Notes under the pieces: generated by a model
What the model saw: only the letters and a program-made list of their open reading frames with translations
Database searches by the model: none
What the model was told of the DNA's origin: nothing
In this document: positions 53,409 to 62,525 of the stretch, in pieces
Layout of the letters: each line of letters opens with the position of its first letter
Numbering within the stretch: position 1 is the stretch's first letter
NCBI RefSeq assembly: GCF_000023985.1
Contig: NC_013156.1
Coordinates: forward strand, 918,363 to 982,362
Length of the DNA: 64,000 bases
Reading direction: 5' to 3'
DNA from: Methanocaldococcus fervens AG86
Lineage (GTDB): Archaea; AGJL01; Methanococci; Methanococcales; Methanocaldococcaceae
Program-made: the position numbers and the translations under genes

Positions 53409-54470
53409 TTATATATTCTTCGAAAATTCGAAAATCTGTATATTCCATGGCACATTATCTAATAGAAAAATGGAAAACCAACTAAGGTAATTATTTTTAG
53501 ATTTTTTAATAAGTTCTAAAAGTATTTTCCTGTTTAACTTTATTTTGAATCTAATTTTATTTTTATATCTGATTTTTGTTAGTATTCCTAATTCAACCAA
53601 CTCATCTAAATACCTGTATAGAGTTGATAATTTGTAATCAACCCTGTAGCAAATATCCTCAACTTTGAACTTTCTTAGCTTTACTATAGCTTTAACCAAT
53701 TTTCGATATTTCGAATCTATTATATATGGTAGAATCTTAAGCCATGGGATCTTTAACTGCCTAAGATTTTTTATCTCTCTTTTTGAATGCCTTAAAATTA
53801 AATATATTACATCTAAATTTCCATTTGTTATGCTTAGAAGATACTCTGCAACTTTATTGCTTATGTAATAGCCATGAGCCTTTGCAAAGTATTTTATTGA
53901 TGCTTTTACGTTTAAAATTCCATCTGAGAAAATTTTTGCAATTTCTCTATGACAATCAATTGGATATCTTATTACAACACTTAAATTGCTTTTTCTTAAC
54001 TCTTTAACAAACTTTATAAAACTTTTTTTATAATGCCATTTTCTTATGTCGTGGATGTCAAATACAATTATTGGATTTAAAACTTTTAATAGGGAAATTG
54101 ATTTTCCAATAACTTTTCCAAACTCCCATTTTCTTATATTTTTAAATAAATCCCCTATTCCTCTATACCATGCCTTTTTAGCTTTATAGTATTTATCAAA
54201 TTCAATTTTATCATTAATGTATTCCAAAAGATTCTTTAACCAATTGGCTTTTTCATGATTTTTAAATAGATAATATTTGTCTTTAATTTGGTAGACAATC
54301 TTTGATATAGTCTTTTTTAAATTTGGTGTTACTAGAACTCTTATTATTGGTATATTATTGATTATTTCAAAACTTCCATTTTCATCTAACTTTAACAAAT
54401 TCCCTCTATCCGTTGGAATTAAATACAATCCATTTAAAAATTCTTCTGGAACAGCTTTTATTATTTTCAT
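53409..54470 (-). CDS. Winged-helix protein with degenerate ATPase-like core (unrecognised)
   Basis: 353 residues, lysine-rich. Residues ~150-165 (NPIIVFDIHDIRKW) look like a Walker B strand, and KVIGKS near residue 118 is a shortened P-loop-like piece. VAEYLLSITNGNLDVIYLILR resembles the lid of Orc/STAND ATPases, and the C-terminus (KFKVEDICYRVDYKLSTLYR ... LVELGILTKIRY) is a winged helix. I therefore suspect a decayed AAA+ relative of the Orc-like protein, lacking a working ATP site. It shares ATGA with the cbiL stop, so it is translationally coupled to cbiL. Function unknown. Confidence 0.6.
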   Translation of the reverse strand: MKIIKAVPEEFLNGLYLIPTDRGNLLKLDENGSFEIINNIPIIRVLVTPNLKKTISKIVYQIKDKYYLFKNHEKANWLKNLLEYINDKIEFDKYYKAKKAWYRGIGDLFKNIRKWEFGKVIGKSISLLKVLNPIIVFDIHDIRKWHYKKSFIKFVKELRKSNLSVVIRYPIDCHREIAKIFSDGILNVKASIKYFAKAHGYYISNKVAEYLLSITNGNLDVIYLILRHSKREIKNLRQLKIPWLKILPYIIDSKYRKLVKAIVKLRKFKVEDICYRVDYKLSTLYRYLDELVELGILTKIRYKNKIRFKIKLNRKILLELIKKSKNNYLSWFSIFLLDNVPWNIQIFEFSKNI

Positions 54471-55150
54471 TCCTTAACCCTCTTTATTATAGCTAAAGAA
54501 AGATAATCGTTGAATTCATCAAAATCTAACTCATCCAATCTACCAATAGCCACTTTTTCATCTTCAAATGTTGCCCTTCTTACCAATCCAACTATGTAGT
54601 TATCTTTGTCCTTTATTTTATCTAACTTCTCCTTTAAATTTTTTGTTTTCATTACAATTATTGTATCAAATTCGTCAACGTACTTTTCTAAATCTTTTCC
54701 TTGTGGAAGAATGCAGAGCTTTTCATCACCTTCAACCAATGGAATGTTTAAAGCAGCGGCAGAGGCAAATATTGATGAGATTCCATTAACTACCTCAACT
54801 TTAATTCCTTTTTCATTCAAAAGTTTCCAAAGATAGGAGAATGTGCTGTATAATGTAGGGTCTCCAATGGTTATCAATGCAACTTCTCCATCTTCCTTCA
54901 AAACTTTTTCTAAGGCATTTTCCCAATATTTTTTTAATTCTTCTTTATCTTTAATCATTGGAAATAAAAGCTCTTCTATATCTTTTCCATCAACGTAATC
55001 TTTTATTATCTCGTAGGCAATTGATTTTTTTCCTTCTTTTGATATTGGGATGAATATTTTATCCACTTTTTTTAAAATTTCCAAAGCTTTTAATGTTAAT
55101 AGTTTTTTATCTCCAACACCCACTCCAACACCATAAACCTTTTTTACCAT
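54467..55150 (-). CDS. cbiL: Cobalt-factor II / precorrin-2 C20-methyltransferase
   Basis: 227-residue SAM-dependent tetrapyrrole methylase of cobamide synthesis. N-terminal GVGVGVGDKKLLTLKALEIL, the central ALITIGDPTLYSTFSYLW and the VVNGISSIFASAAALNIPLVEGDE block are diagnostic. Full length. GGTGGATTAA precedes the ATG at 55150. It overlaps the winged-helix gene by 4 bp and follows cofE by 16 bp, giving a cofactor-gene run on this strand. Confidence 0.93.
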   Translation of the reverse strand: MVKKVYGVGVGVGDKKLLTLKALEILKKVDKIFIPISKEGKKSIAYEIIKDYVDGKDIEELLFPMIKDKEELKKYWENALEKVLKEDGEVALITIGDPTLYSTFSYLWKLLNEKGIKVEVVNGISSIFASAAALNIPLVEGDEKLCILPQGKDLEKYVDEFDTIIVMKTKNLKEKLDKIKDKDNYIVGLVRRATFEDEKVAIGRLDELDFDEFNDYLSLAIIKRVKE

Positions 55151-55166
55151 TTAATCCACCATTAAT

Positions 55167-55916
55167 TTAGTTTCTAAACACATCTTCTTCTTTTGGTCTA
55201 ATTAGATCTTTTCCTTTCCCATCACCAAATGGAACTTTAGCCCCTCTAATTATTACAACAGGGATTCCTTCATTAGCTTCCCCCATAACCACATTTGCCA
55301 TGCTCGCCAACTCATCGGCAATAGCTACTTCAGTAGTTTTTAATTCCCTCCCAAACAAATCTTTTTCTCCTTTTCTATCCCACAATGCTAATATTCCACT
55401 AACTCCAATCGCGATCCCAACTGCTCCTTTTCTAAAAGGCCTTCCAACACTATCTGATATAATAACTCCAACTTTTTTCCCAGTTAATCTTTCAATCTCC
55501 TTTCTAATCTTCTCAGCACTTTCGTCGGGATTTTTTGGCAGGGTTTTTATTCCTTTAAATACATTACTTTCATCAACACCGCTGTTAGCACAGACAAATC
55601 CATGTTTTGTTTCTGTTATTATGAAATTTTTTCCAACTTTAACCACTTCTTTAGCCTCATCCAATATAACTTGAACTATTCTTGGATCTTTTCCAGTTTT
55701 TTCAGCTAATTCAATGGCCTCTTTTGAAGGGGTTATTTTATCTCTATATATTACATTTCCCTCCAACTTTGAGATTAATGTTTCTGCAATTACAATGATA
55801 TCTCCATCTTCAATTGGATATTTGGCAATTAATTCAGACAAATTTACGTTTTCATTTCCTTTAAAAATTGGTAGTTCTAATCCAATAACCTCTACTTTTC
55901 TTTTTTCTTTTATCAT
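55167..55916 (-). CDS. cofE: Coenzyme F420-0:L-glutamate ligase
   Basis: About 249 residues. It adds gamma-linked glutamates to F420-0 with GTP. Motifs: VEVIGLELPIF at the start, EDGDIIVIAETLISKLEGN, GKNFIITETKHGFVCANSGVDESN and ISDSVGRPFRKGAVGIAIG. ATG 55916, after GAGATGATTTGC, gives the usual family length; the frame open to 56000 would add 28 unrelated residues. Homolog MJ0768 (from memory). Confidence 0.94.
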   Translation of the reverse strand: MIKEKRKVEVIGLELPIFKGNENVNLSELIAKYPIEDGDIIVIAETLISKLEGNVIYRDKITPSKEAIELAEKTGKDPRIVQVILDEAKEVVKVGKNFIITETKHGFVCANSGVDESNVFKGIKTLPKNPDESAEKIRKEIERLTGKKVGVIISDSVGRPFRKGAVGIAIGVSGILALWDRKGEKDLFGRELKTTEVAIADELASMANVVMGEANEGIPVVIIRGAKVPFGDGKGKDLIRPKEEDVFRN

Positions 55917-56122
55917 GCAAATCATCTCTTTATATTGTCTGTAGTTGATAAATTTATAATTAAGGGGTGTTTGAATTAAAATACCTTTATATTCATTCAT
56001 TATTTTAAAAGTTTAATAATCGAAAAGTTTATATATTAGTTGCGTCATACGTTTGTTCATAGATGAAACACAATCGTGAATAATATACTATGGTTGTGCA
56101 TGATTAAGACATAGGTGATAAA

Positions 56123-56941
56123 ATGATAAGAAAATTTAAGGTTAAAGGATTGAGAAGTCCTTCATTGTTGTTGGATATGATTTTAAGCGATACAACAGAA
56201 GGAATCTTAGTTGTTGAAACTGATGGGGAAGAGCAGATAAAAGATATTGAAAATTTATTGAAAAAATACAACTTAAAGTATGAGGTTGATGGAAATACGG
56301 TTAAAATCTACGTTGGTGAAATACAAGCAGACAAAACCATAAACGTTGTGGGGGCTACATGTCCAGGACCTATAATGATGGTTTCAGACATTTTATCAAA
56401 GATGAAAATTGGAGAAGTGTTAGAAATAACCTGCGGAAAGAACGCTCTAACCGATTTAACTGAAGGATTAAAAGGAATGGGTCATGAAATAATAAAAGTT
56501 GAAGATAAGGGAGATGGAACTTATAGGATATTAGTTAAAAAAGGAGAAAAGAAGGAAGAAAAAGCAGCAGTGACAAAGATTGATGAAATCTTCATTATTA
56601 ACACAACAGGTACTGGAAATGCTGAGAAGGCTTATGCAACATTCATGATGGCAGATGTTGCTTTAAAAATGAACTTAAAGCCGACGATATTCTTAATGAT
56701 GGATGGGGCAAGTTTGGGATTGAAAGGGGAGTGTGATAAAGTTAAGCACCCAGCATTTCCAAAATTAGGTGATATGGTTAGAGAAATTCAAAAGAAAGGG
56801 GTAAAAATATATGTCTGTGAAGTTAGTGCAAAGTTCAGAGGAATTGATGAAAATAACTTAGAGGAAGGGTTTGAAATTGCAGGAGCCCCAACATTCTTGA
56901 ATTACTTATCAAAGCCAAATGTTAGACCAGTTTGGTTATAA
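56123..56941 (+). CDS. TusA-TusA-DsrE fusion, sulfur-relay protein
   Basis: 272 residues in three parts. A TusA-like domain at ~1-68 has GLRSPSLLL, where the usual CPxP cysteine is Ser. A second TusA domain at ~73-142 keeps VVGATCPGPIMMVSDIL with its catalytic cysteine. A DsrE/DsrF-like domain follows (FIINTTGTGNAEKAYATFMM, YVCEVSAKFRGI). Such proteins pass persulfide sulfur in tRNA thiolation or sulfur metabolism. AGGTGATAAA precedes the ATG, and TTTATATATT at 56030-56039 is a likely TATA box. Confidence 0.8.
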   Translation: MIRKFKVKGLRSPSLLLDMILSDTTEGILVVETDGEEQIKDIENLLKKYNLKYEVDGNTVKIYVGEIQADKTINVVGATCPGPIMMVSDILSKMKIGEVLEITCGKNALTDLTEGLKGMGHEIIKVEDKGDGTYRILVKKGEKKEEKAAVTKIDEIFIINTTGTGNAEKAYATFMMADVALKMNLKPTIFLMMDGASLGLKGECDKVKHPAFPKLGDMVREIQKKGVKIYVCEVSAKFRGIDENNLEEGFEIAGAPTFLNYLSKPNVRPVWL

Positions 56942-57050
56942 ATTTATATATTGAAAATGAGAAATAATATAATTATACATTATTTGAAGTGGGGGAGGGC
57001 TTAGTAACCCTTTTCTTTTTTAATGAAAATAAAATATAAGGTGGTTTAAA

Positions 57051-57383
57051 ATGAATGGTGTAATAACATTGGTTTCATTGTCTGTGATATTTGGAGCAAT
57101 GCTCTCTGGATTTGCTACATTTAGGTTAACAGGAATGAGGTTGATGCCACATTTTGCATCTTTGATAATCGCATTTATATTAACTTTGGCTTCCTTGTTT
57201 GTAAATAATGATTTAGTTGGATATTTGGCAATAGCATTCCAAATAATAACTCCTCTAACCATCTGCCCAACAATATGTAATATATTAAAAACTCAATTCC
57301 AAAATACTGGGATTTATTCAGCCCATTTGGCGTTAATGGGAATGTTGGTTGTATTGGCTTTAGGGAATTTAGTGGTCTTTTAA
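57051..57383 (+). CDS. Small four-helix membrane protein, unrecognised
   Basis: 110 residues with four hydrophobic segments (about 5-25, 32-50, 58-76, 90-108), a single CPTIC motif near residue 73 and few charges. I do not recognise it with confidence; similar short membrane proteins occur across Methanococcales. AAGGTGGTTTAAA is a strong ribosome site at ATG 57051. It converges with the NapH-like gene, overlapping by 15 bp. The CPTIC pair might bind metal or a cluster next to that ferredoxin-type protein, but nothing shows this. Confidence 0.6.
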   Translation: MNGVITLVSLSVIFGAMLSGFATFRLTGMRLMPHFASLIIAFILTLASLFVNNDLVGYLAIAFQIITPLTICPTICNILKTQFQNTGIYSAHLALMGMLVVLALGNLVVF

Positions 57384-58115
57384 ATCTAATTTATTTTTGA
57401 AGGATTTAATATCAAATACTGTTGAAAAAGATAAAGCCTTCTTTCTACATGCACTTTTGCATTCAAAGCACCTTATACATTCTTTTTGGTCAATTTTTTC
57501 TGCTATTTTTATCTGCATTGGACATTTGAAACTACACAATCTACATTTATTACATTTTTCAGTAGTCTTTAGTTGAAATAATGGTTTTATAGAAAATATT
57601 GATAAAAATGCTCCTAATGGGCAGAAATACCTACAAAATGCCATTGGAATGAAGAAAGAAGCAATTATGAAGGTAATAAATATTATAAATGAGAGAACCG
57701 TTCCATGAAGATTTGTTAGAAATCCAATTGGGCATACTTGACAATACACATATGTTGAAAAATGATACGTTAAAATCAAAGAGACAATAAATATTATATA
57801 TTTCAAATATTTTAATTTATTGTGAATTTTTTCATCCACTGTTGAAAGCTTTTTTATTTTGAACAGCTTTGCTCTTAACTTATAAGATAGTTCAAACAAA
57901 AAGCCTAAGGGGCATATCCATCCACAAAAAACCCTTCCAAATATCAATGTTAAAAAAACAATGCCAACTAATTTAAAAATAATCTGCCCAATTGTTCCTT
58001 TTAGAATAATCTTTTCGAGTATCCCAAAGAAACATAAACAAAAATTAACTAAGAAAACAAAATAAATAAAAAAGAAAGTTTGTGAAATCTTCCTCAATAT
58101 CTGAATTTTATCCAT
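57369..58115 (-). CDS. NapH-like membrane 4Fe-4S ferredoxin protein
   Basis: About 248 residues: five membrane helices, with paired cysteine motifs on loops (GRVFCGWICPLGFLFEL, YCQVCPIGFL, CRYFCPLGAFL), then two C-terminal [4Fe-4S] sites (CNKCRLCSFKCP and CIRCFECKSACRK). This is the NapH/CcoG-type polytopic electron carrier, likely linking quinone-free membrane redox to ferredoxin. ATG 58115 overlaps the stop of the upstream gene as TAATG, so they are coupled. The partner oxidoreductase is not evident. Confidence 0.8.
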   Translation of the reverse strand: MDKIQILRKISQTFFFIYFVFLVNFCLCFFGILEKIILKGTIGQIIFKLVGIVFLTLIFGRVFCGWICPLGFLFELSYKLRAKLFKIKKLSTVDEKIHNKLKYLKYIIFIVSLILTYHFSTYVYCQVCPIGFLTNLHGTVLSFIIFITFIIASFFIPMAFCRYFCPLGAFLSIFSIKPLFQLKTTEKCNKCRLCSFKCPMQIKIAEKIDQKECIRCFECKSACRKKALSFSTVFDIKSFKNKLDLKDH

Positions 58116-58680
58116 TATAACCACCCAAATAACAAATCTCTTAGATTTATTGGTGAAAATAAAATTGATATTATTTTATTTACGGCAGAATTTTCATCCT
58201 CATTATTTTGGTTTGAGGTATTTTGGCTTACATTTAATTTAATTTTTCCTTCTTCAACCATACATTTAACTATTGCCTCTTTTACCATGCTTGTAGAAAT
58301 GCCATAAGTCTTTTTTATCTCATCAAATGTTGTGTCATCTGAAACATCAACGTTCAACTTTTCCTTTAAACATTTTGGATTTATATCATATTTTTCACAA
58401 ATTTCTTTTATAGTGTATAACTTTAGTTCCTTACTAGAGATATTCACATACTTATCAATCAATTCTTCAGTTAATACTATATTTTCATCACTCGAATTTT
58501 CTAAATTTGTTGGTGCTGGCTCACTATGGTCGCATATTCCATTGTTGTTTGTATCGACATATCTCCACATTCACCCGGATAATGGCATGAAGAATTCGTT
58601 TTTCCGAAAGGGCAGTCGTCCCATGCAAAAGATGTACTTAAAAAAGAAAAAATTAAAAGAATTATAAACCCTCTTTTCAT
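58115..58680 (-). pseudogene. Frameshifted exported cysteine-rich protein
   Basis: Two frames on the reverse strand make one protein. From ATG 58680 (GGTGAAGAC upstream) comes a signal peptide [19 protein letters not shown] and then [19 protein letters not shown]. One base out of phase, near 58560, begins [18 protein letters not shown], the sequence that normally follows, and this continues to 58115 with two repeat-like helical blocks ([22 protein letters not shown]). It is a DxNxNGxCD-type protein that probably works with the coupled NapH-like protein. Either the gene is broken, or the base call or a programmed shift explains it. Confidence 0.75.
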
Positions 58681-58739
58681 GTCTTCACCATTCACTCCAT
58701 TGAGTTTTCTGATTTATTTGATATTTGGTTAACTAAGAC

Positions 58740-59477
58740 TTATGGAAATCTTATGGCTTTTTCAACGCTTTCAATTGCAATATAACCAGCTTTATGCAAT
58801 ATGGTATCTTTTAACTCTTTATCCATTTCCATACTTCCTAAACATGGATAGTTGTGGTGAGCGTTTGCTATCTCTTCTTTTAAATTATCTAAACTCTTTC
58901 CTTTCAACCTCTTTGCTATGTAGTAGGTTTCCCCACACGGAGAAGAAATTTTAACTTTAACATCCTTAATAATATTATTTTCAACTTCTACTTCCAATTC
59001 TGGCTTTCCTATCTTGAAGTAGTCAATAAATTTGTTTATAAATTCATTACCTTCTTTTTTCTCCAATGAACAGAATGGTTTCGGGTTTTCGAATTCAATA
59101 TTATATCTTTCGCAGACCTTCTTTAAATCTCTCCTCAACGCTGGAGACAAATCATGAGGAGTTTCAGAAGGAACAATTAAAGCTTTATAATTTTTTTCTT
59201 TTAGCAATAAAGGTAGTTCATACAATAAATCTTCATGCAGTTGGGCAATGCAAACATCTCCTTCTGGAAGCTCTGGGAGATAATCGTAAGGATTATCTAT
59301 AAATTCTTCATAAACCTCGTTAATGACAATATTCTTTACATTATCTTTGAAGCTCCAATTTCCTCTGCAATTGTAGCAATCTTCACAAATTCTGCAAAAA
59401 TCTGGCTCGTTCAAAAGATGTTTATAGAATTTCTCCATTCTTTCATTTCCTCTGTGATATATGAATATGGCTTTCAT
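58740..59477 (-). CDS. DUF166 family protein (thymidylate-synthase related, annotated only by similarity)
   Basis: 245 residues. An N-terminal CRICEDCYNCRGNW cysteine cluster, then ALIVPSETPHDLSPALRRDL and, near the C-terminus, SPCGETYYIAKRLKG and NAHHNYPCLGSMEMD. The pattern fits the archaeal DUF166 (COG1810) family; no firm function is known to me. GGTGATTCT precedes ATG 59477. It is a stand-alone gene between the frameshifted exported protein and a small unknown gene. Confidence 0.72.
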   Translation of the reverse strand: MKAIFIYHRGNERMEKFYKHLLNEPDFCRICEDCYNCRGNWSFKDNVKNIVINEVYEEFIDNPYDYLPELPEGDVCIAQLHEDLLYELPLLLKEKNYKALIVPSETPHDLSPALRRDLKKVCERYNIEFENPKPFCSLEKKEGNEFINKFIDYFKIGKPELEVEVENNIIKDVKVKISSPCGETYYIAKRLKGKSLDNLKEEIANAHHNYPCLGSMEMDKELKDTILHKAGYIAIESVEKAIRFP

Positions 59478-59545
59478 AGAATCACCGATAATTAAAGCTT
59501 TTAAATTAAAGAATTTATAAATTTTAATATAAAATAGAAAAAATG

Positions 59546-59902
59546 TTATTTTTTGTTTTCATTGTTTAGGTAAAAATAAAATCTTTCATCATTTGTGAGG
59601 CAGTGTATCGTTGTTTGCCTTATTCCGAAAGTCATTCCACATTCTTTTATAAGCTTTTTCTCTAATTCAATAGTCTCTTTCAATATTTCTTTTATATCTC
59701 CACTTAATTCAACGCTTATATTTAGGTTCTCACCAACATACATTATGTATTTTTCATATAATGCCTCCACATCCTTCATTTGACTAACTGCGATATCTTC
59801 ATACAATTCATTCTTATATTGCTCTATTGATTTAAATTTGCACAATAGGGAGAGTTTTATTTTATTTGATATTATTTTTTCCATCAACTCATTTATACTC
59901 AT
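59546..59902 (-). CDS. Hypothetical 118-residue protein
   Basis: Starts at ATG 59902 with TTGGTGAATAAC upstream (the TTG at 59914 lies in this site). All-alpha look: helices SINELMEKIISNKIKLSLL and IKEILKETIELEKKLIKECG around a beta-like middle; cysteines at about 21, 87 and 100. No family recognised. It follows the cupin gene by 21 bp and may belong to the operon with the hybrid-cluster protein. Confidence 0.6.
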   Translation of the reverse strand: MSINELMEKIISNKIKLSLLCKFKSIEQYKNELYEDIAVSQMKDVEALYEKYIMYVGENLNISVELSGDIKEILKETIELEKKLIKECGMTFGIRQTTIHCLTNDERFYFYLNNENKK

Positions 59903-59923
59903 GTTATTCACCAAAATAAATAA

Positions 59924-60274
59924 TTATTCACATTTAATGGCCTCTTCTGGAGCATTTAATTTCTTTGGATGTGGGGCTTTTATTACAAAGAACTCTAATA
60001 AATCAGAATTCAAATTCTGAATGAGCATCTTTACGTTATATGGTACATACACTATAGTACCTTCTTTGTAGTTGTGCGGTTCTTGATCTTCCAATGTTAA
60101 GGTCATCTCTCCTTTAATAATTATCAAATGCACATATGAGTTTGAATAGTGCTTAGGCATCTGTTCTCCTTTTGGCAATACAATATGGTTGATTTGAACA
60201 TGTTCAGTATTGACTATTTTTTCAACAACCTTTGTTGTAGCATCTTTTTTAAATTCATAAACCTTTTCTATCAT
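59924..60274 (-). CDS. Cupin-fold protein
   Basis: About 116 residues from ATG 60274 (GGGTGTATATT upstream). A single cupin barrel: INHIVLPKGEQMPKHYSNSY supplies the first histidine motif and GTIVYVPYNVKMLI the second, with few metal ligands left (one His in KHYSNS and one in YVHLI). Function unknown. It is next to the hybrid-cluster protein gene in M. jannaschii too (MJ0764/MJ0765, from memory), which suggests a functional link to nitrosative or oxidative stress defence. Confidence 0.75.
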   Translation of the reverse strand: MIEKVYEFKKDATTKVVEKIVNTEHVQINHIVLPKGEQMPKHYSNSYVHLIIIKGEMTLTLEDQEPHNYKEGTIVYVPYNVKMLIQNLNSDLLEFFVIKAPHPKKLNAPEEAIKCE

Positions 60275-60307
60275 AATATACACCCAAAAAATTTAATAAG
60301 AGTTGGA

Positions 60308-61954
60308 TTATCCAATTAATCTTTTAATATCTTCTTCAACTGTTGATATTGTTGAAATTCCAAACTTTTCAACCAATACTTTTGCGACATTTGGTGATAA
60401 GAAGGCAGGTAATGTAGGGCCTAATACAATATCTTTAATTCCTAAGTAGAGTAATGCCAATAAGACAGCAACTGCTTTTTGCTCATACCATGCAATGTTG
60501 TAAGCGATTGGAAGCTCATTCACATCTTTTAAACCAAACGCATCTTTTAACGCCAATGCAATTTTAACTAATGAATAGCTGTCATTACACTGTCCAGCAT
60601 CTAATACCCTTGGAATTCCATCTATATCTCCCAAATTTAATTTAATAAATCTATATTTTGCACATCCACATGTTAAGATAACGGTATCTTTAGGAAGTTT
60701 CTTAGCAAATTCAGTATAATACTCTCTTGTTTTATGCCTACCGTCACATCCAGCCATTACAACGAATTTTCTTATCTTTCCACTTTTAACCGCTTCGATT
60801 ATCTTATCTACCAATGCTAAAACCTGATTGTGACCAAATCCTCCAACAATTTTTCCATTTTCAAGTGGTGTTGGTGGCTTACATTTTTTAGCATGCTCTA
60901 TAACTTCTGAGAAATCTTTTGTACCATCTTCTCTTACAGGGATTCTTTTTAACCCTGGATATCCTACTTCATTTGTTACATAAACCCTATCTTTGTATGA
61001 ATCCTTCGGAGGAACCAAACAGTTTGTTGTCATCACTATTGGACCGTTAAATTTCTCAAACTCTTCTTTTTGGAATGGCCATGAACCCCCGTAGTTTCCA
61101 ACAAAGTGTTCGTATTTTTTAAAGAATGGGTAGTAGTGAGCTGGTAACATCTCTCCATGAGTGTAAACATCGACTCCAGTTCCCTTAGTTTGCTCTAACA
61201 ACTGTTCTAAATCTTTTAAATCATGCCCGCTAATTAATATTCCTGGCCTGTCCCTAACTCCTAAGCTAACTTCGGTTATTTCAGGATGGCCGTAGGTTTC
61301 AGTGTGGGCTTTGTCTAATAATGCCATCGTCTCTACTGCATATTTTCCTGTCTCCATTGCTAAGTTAAATAATTCGTCAACATCTTTGCTATCAACAATT
61401 TTGGTAAATGCTTCAACTACGAATTTGTGAATTTCCTCATTATTGTATCCGAGATGCATTGCATGGCTTAAGTAAGCGCCGATTCCTTTAATTCCATAGA
61501 TTATAAGTTCTTTTAATGACCTTACATCTTCATTATCTTCTGCTAAAACACTAACTTCTTTAGCTTTTGATAGTTCTATTATGTCATTTTCATCTTTGTA
61601 AGTCCATGTAGCACAGTGGGGTAGTTCTTCTCTGTTTAACTTAGCTTTTTCAATAACTTTTTCCCTTATGACAACTCCTCTCTTTATCCAATCAATTATA
61701 TCTTTATCATCAAAATTGACATTTGTTATTGTTACAAATAAAGCTCTTGGAATGTATTCCATAATTCCATTATCTAAGTAATTGCCCTTATTACAAACAT
61801 AGCATAAACCTTTTATAGTATAAATTAATACATCTTGAAGGTTTGCCACCAAATCATTTTTTCCACAAACTCCCATTACAGTACATCCTTCATTTCTTGC
61901 AGTTTCCTGACACTGGAAGCAAAACATTTTAGTTGGTCTTGGCTCGAGACTCAT
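60308..61954 (-). CDS. hcp: Hybrid-cluster protein / hydroxylamine reductase
   Basis: About 548 residues. The N-terminal cluster motif [19 protein letters not shown] (CX2CX8CX5C) is near residue 11; the hybrid-cluster ligands lie in later blocks ([16 protein letters not shown]-like region, [28 protein letters not shown]). It reduces hydroxylamine or NO-derived species and protects against nitrosative stress. GGGGGTAAAT precedes ATG 61954; four more codons upstream are read-through of the same frame but lack a better site. TTATATAATGAG upstream on this strand is a likely TATA box. Confidence 0.94.
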   Translation of the reverse strand: MSLEPRPTKMFCFQCQETARNEGCTVMGVCGKNDLVANLQDVLIYTIKGLCYVCNKGNYLDNGIMEYIPRALFVTITNVNFDDKDIIDWIKRGVVIREKVIEKAKLNREELPHCATWTYKDENDIIELSKAKEVSVLAEDNEDVRSLKELIIYGIKGIGAYLSHAMHLGYNNEEIHKFVVEAFTKIVDSKDVDELFNLAMETGKYAVETMALLDKAHTETYGHPEITEVSLGVRDRPGILISGHDLKDLEQLLEQTKGTGVDVYTHGEMLPAHYYPFFKKYEHFVGNYGGSWPFQKEEFEKFNGPIVMTTNCLVPPKDSYKDRVYVTNEVGYPGLKRIPVREDGTKDFSEVIEHAKKCKPPTPLENGKIVGGFGHNQVLALVDKIIEAVKSGKIRKFVVMAGCDGRHKTREYYTEFAKKLPKDTVILTCGCAKYRFIKLNLGDIDGIPRVLDAGQCNDSYSLVKIALALKDAFGLKDVNELPIAYNIAWYEQKAVAVLLALLYLGIKDIVLGPTLPAFLSPNVAKVLVEKFGISTISTVEEDIKRLIG

Positions 61955-62112
61955 ATTTACCCCCATTTTTTTGGTTTAGATATATTTAGAAGTTTCTATT
62001 GATTATTGTTCATCTCATTATATAAATACATTTTTGACCTCTCAGTTATAAAAATAGGGATATGTTGTATCCCAAAATTGTAGATTTACGATGTAATTGG
62101 TATGAAAATAAT

Positions 62113-62520
62113 TTAAAAGATAATAATATTGTCATAAATTTTTCCATTAATTTTTTCAATATTTTCATAAAACTTTGAAATAGTTTTAGAGTTCCCTTCA
62201 ACAACAAAAATTTCTACTTTAGCATGTTTTCCACAAGATGTTGTTAAATATGACTGATTTATAGATTTTATAACTTCATTATATTCAAAATACAGTTTGC
62301 TCATCTTTTCCATAGCTTCTTTTGTTGGATTATAGACAATAATTACAATCCCACCAATATTTCCCTCTTTATCCAAAGAATTACTTTCCAAAATATGTTT
62401 TCTTACAGCATCCCTAATTAATTCACTCCTACTTGAATAACCTTTCTTTTTAACAATCTTATCAATCTCTTTTAAAAGAAATTTTGGGAAAGAAATGCTT
62501 ATTCTCTCAGTATTAACCAT
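62113..62520 (-). CDS. NikR/CopG-like regulator lacking usual nickel ligands
   Basis: About 135 residues: an N-terminal ribbon-helix-helix (RISISFPKFLLKEIDKIVKKKG, SSRSELIRDAVRKHI) and a C-terminal ACT-like domain with IVIIVYNPTKEAMEKM and VEIFVVEGNS. The domain order is that of NikR. However, the residues expected to hold nickel (three His and a Cys in the HVHxDHDxC stretch) are replaced (YLTTSCGKHAK). It may bind another metal or none. ATG 62520 follows GTGATAATT; the frame before it overlaps ogg. Confidence 0.75.
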   Translation of the reverse strand: MVNTERISISFPKFLLKEIDKIVKKKGYSSRSELIRDAVRKHILESNSLDKEGNIGGIVIIVYNPTKEAMEKMSKLYFEYNEVIKSINQSYLTTSCGKHAKVEIFVVEGNSKTISKFYENIEKINGKIYDNIIIF

Positions 62521-62525
62521 AATTA

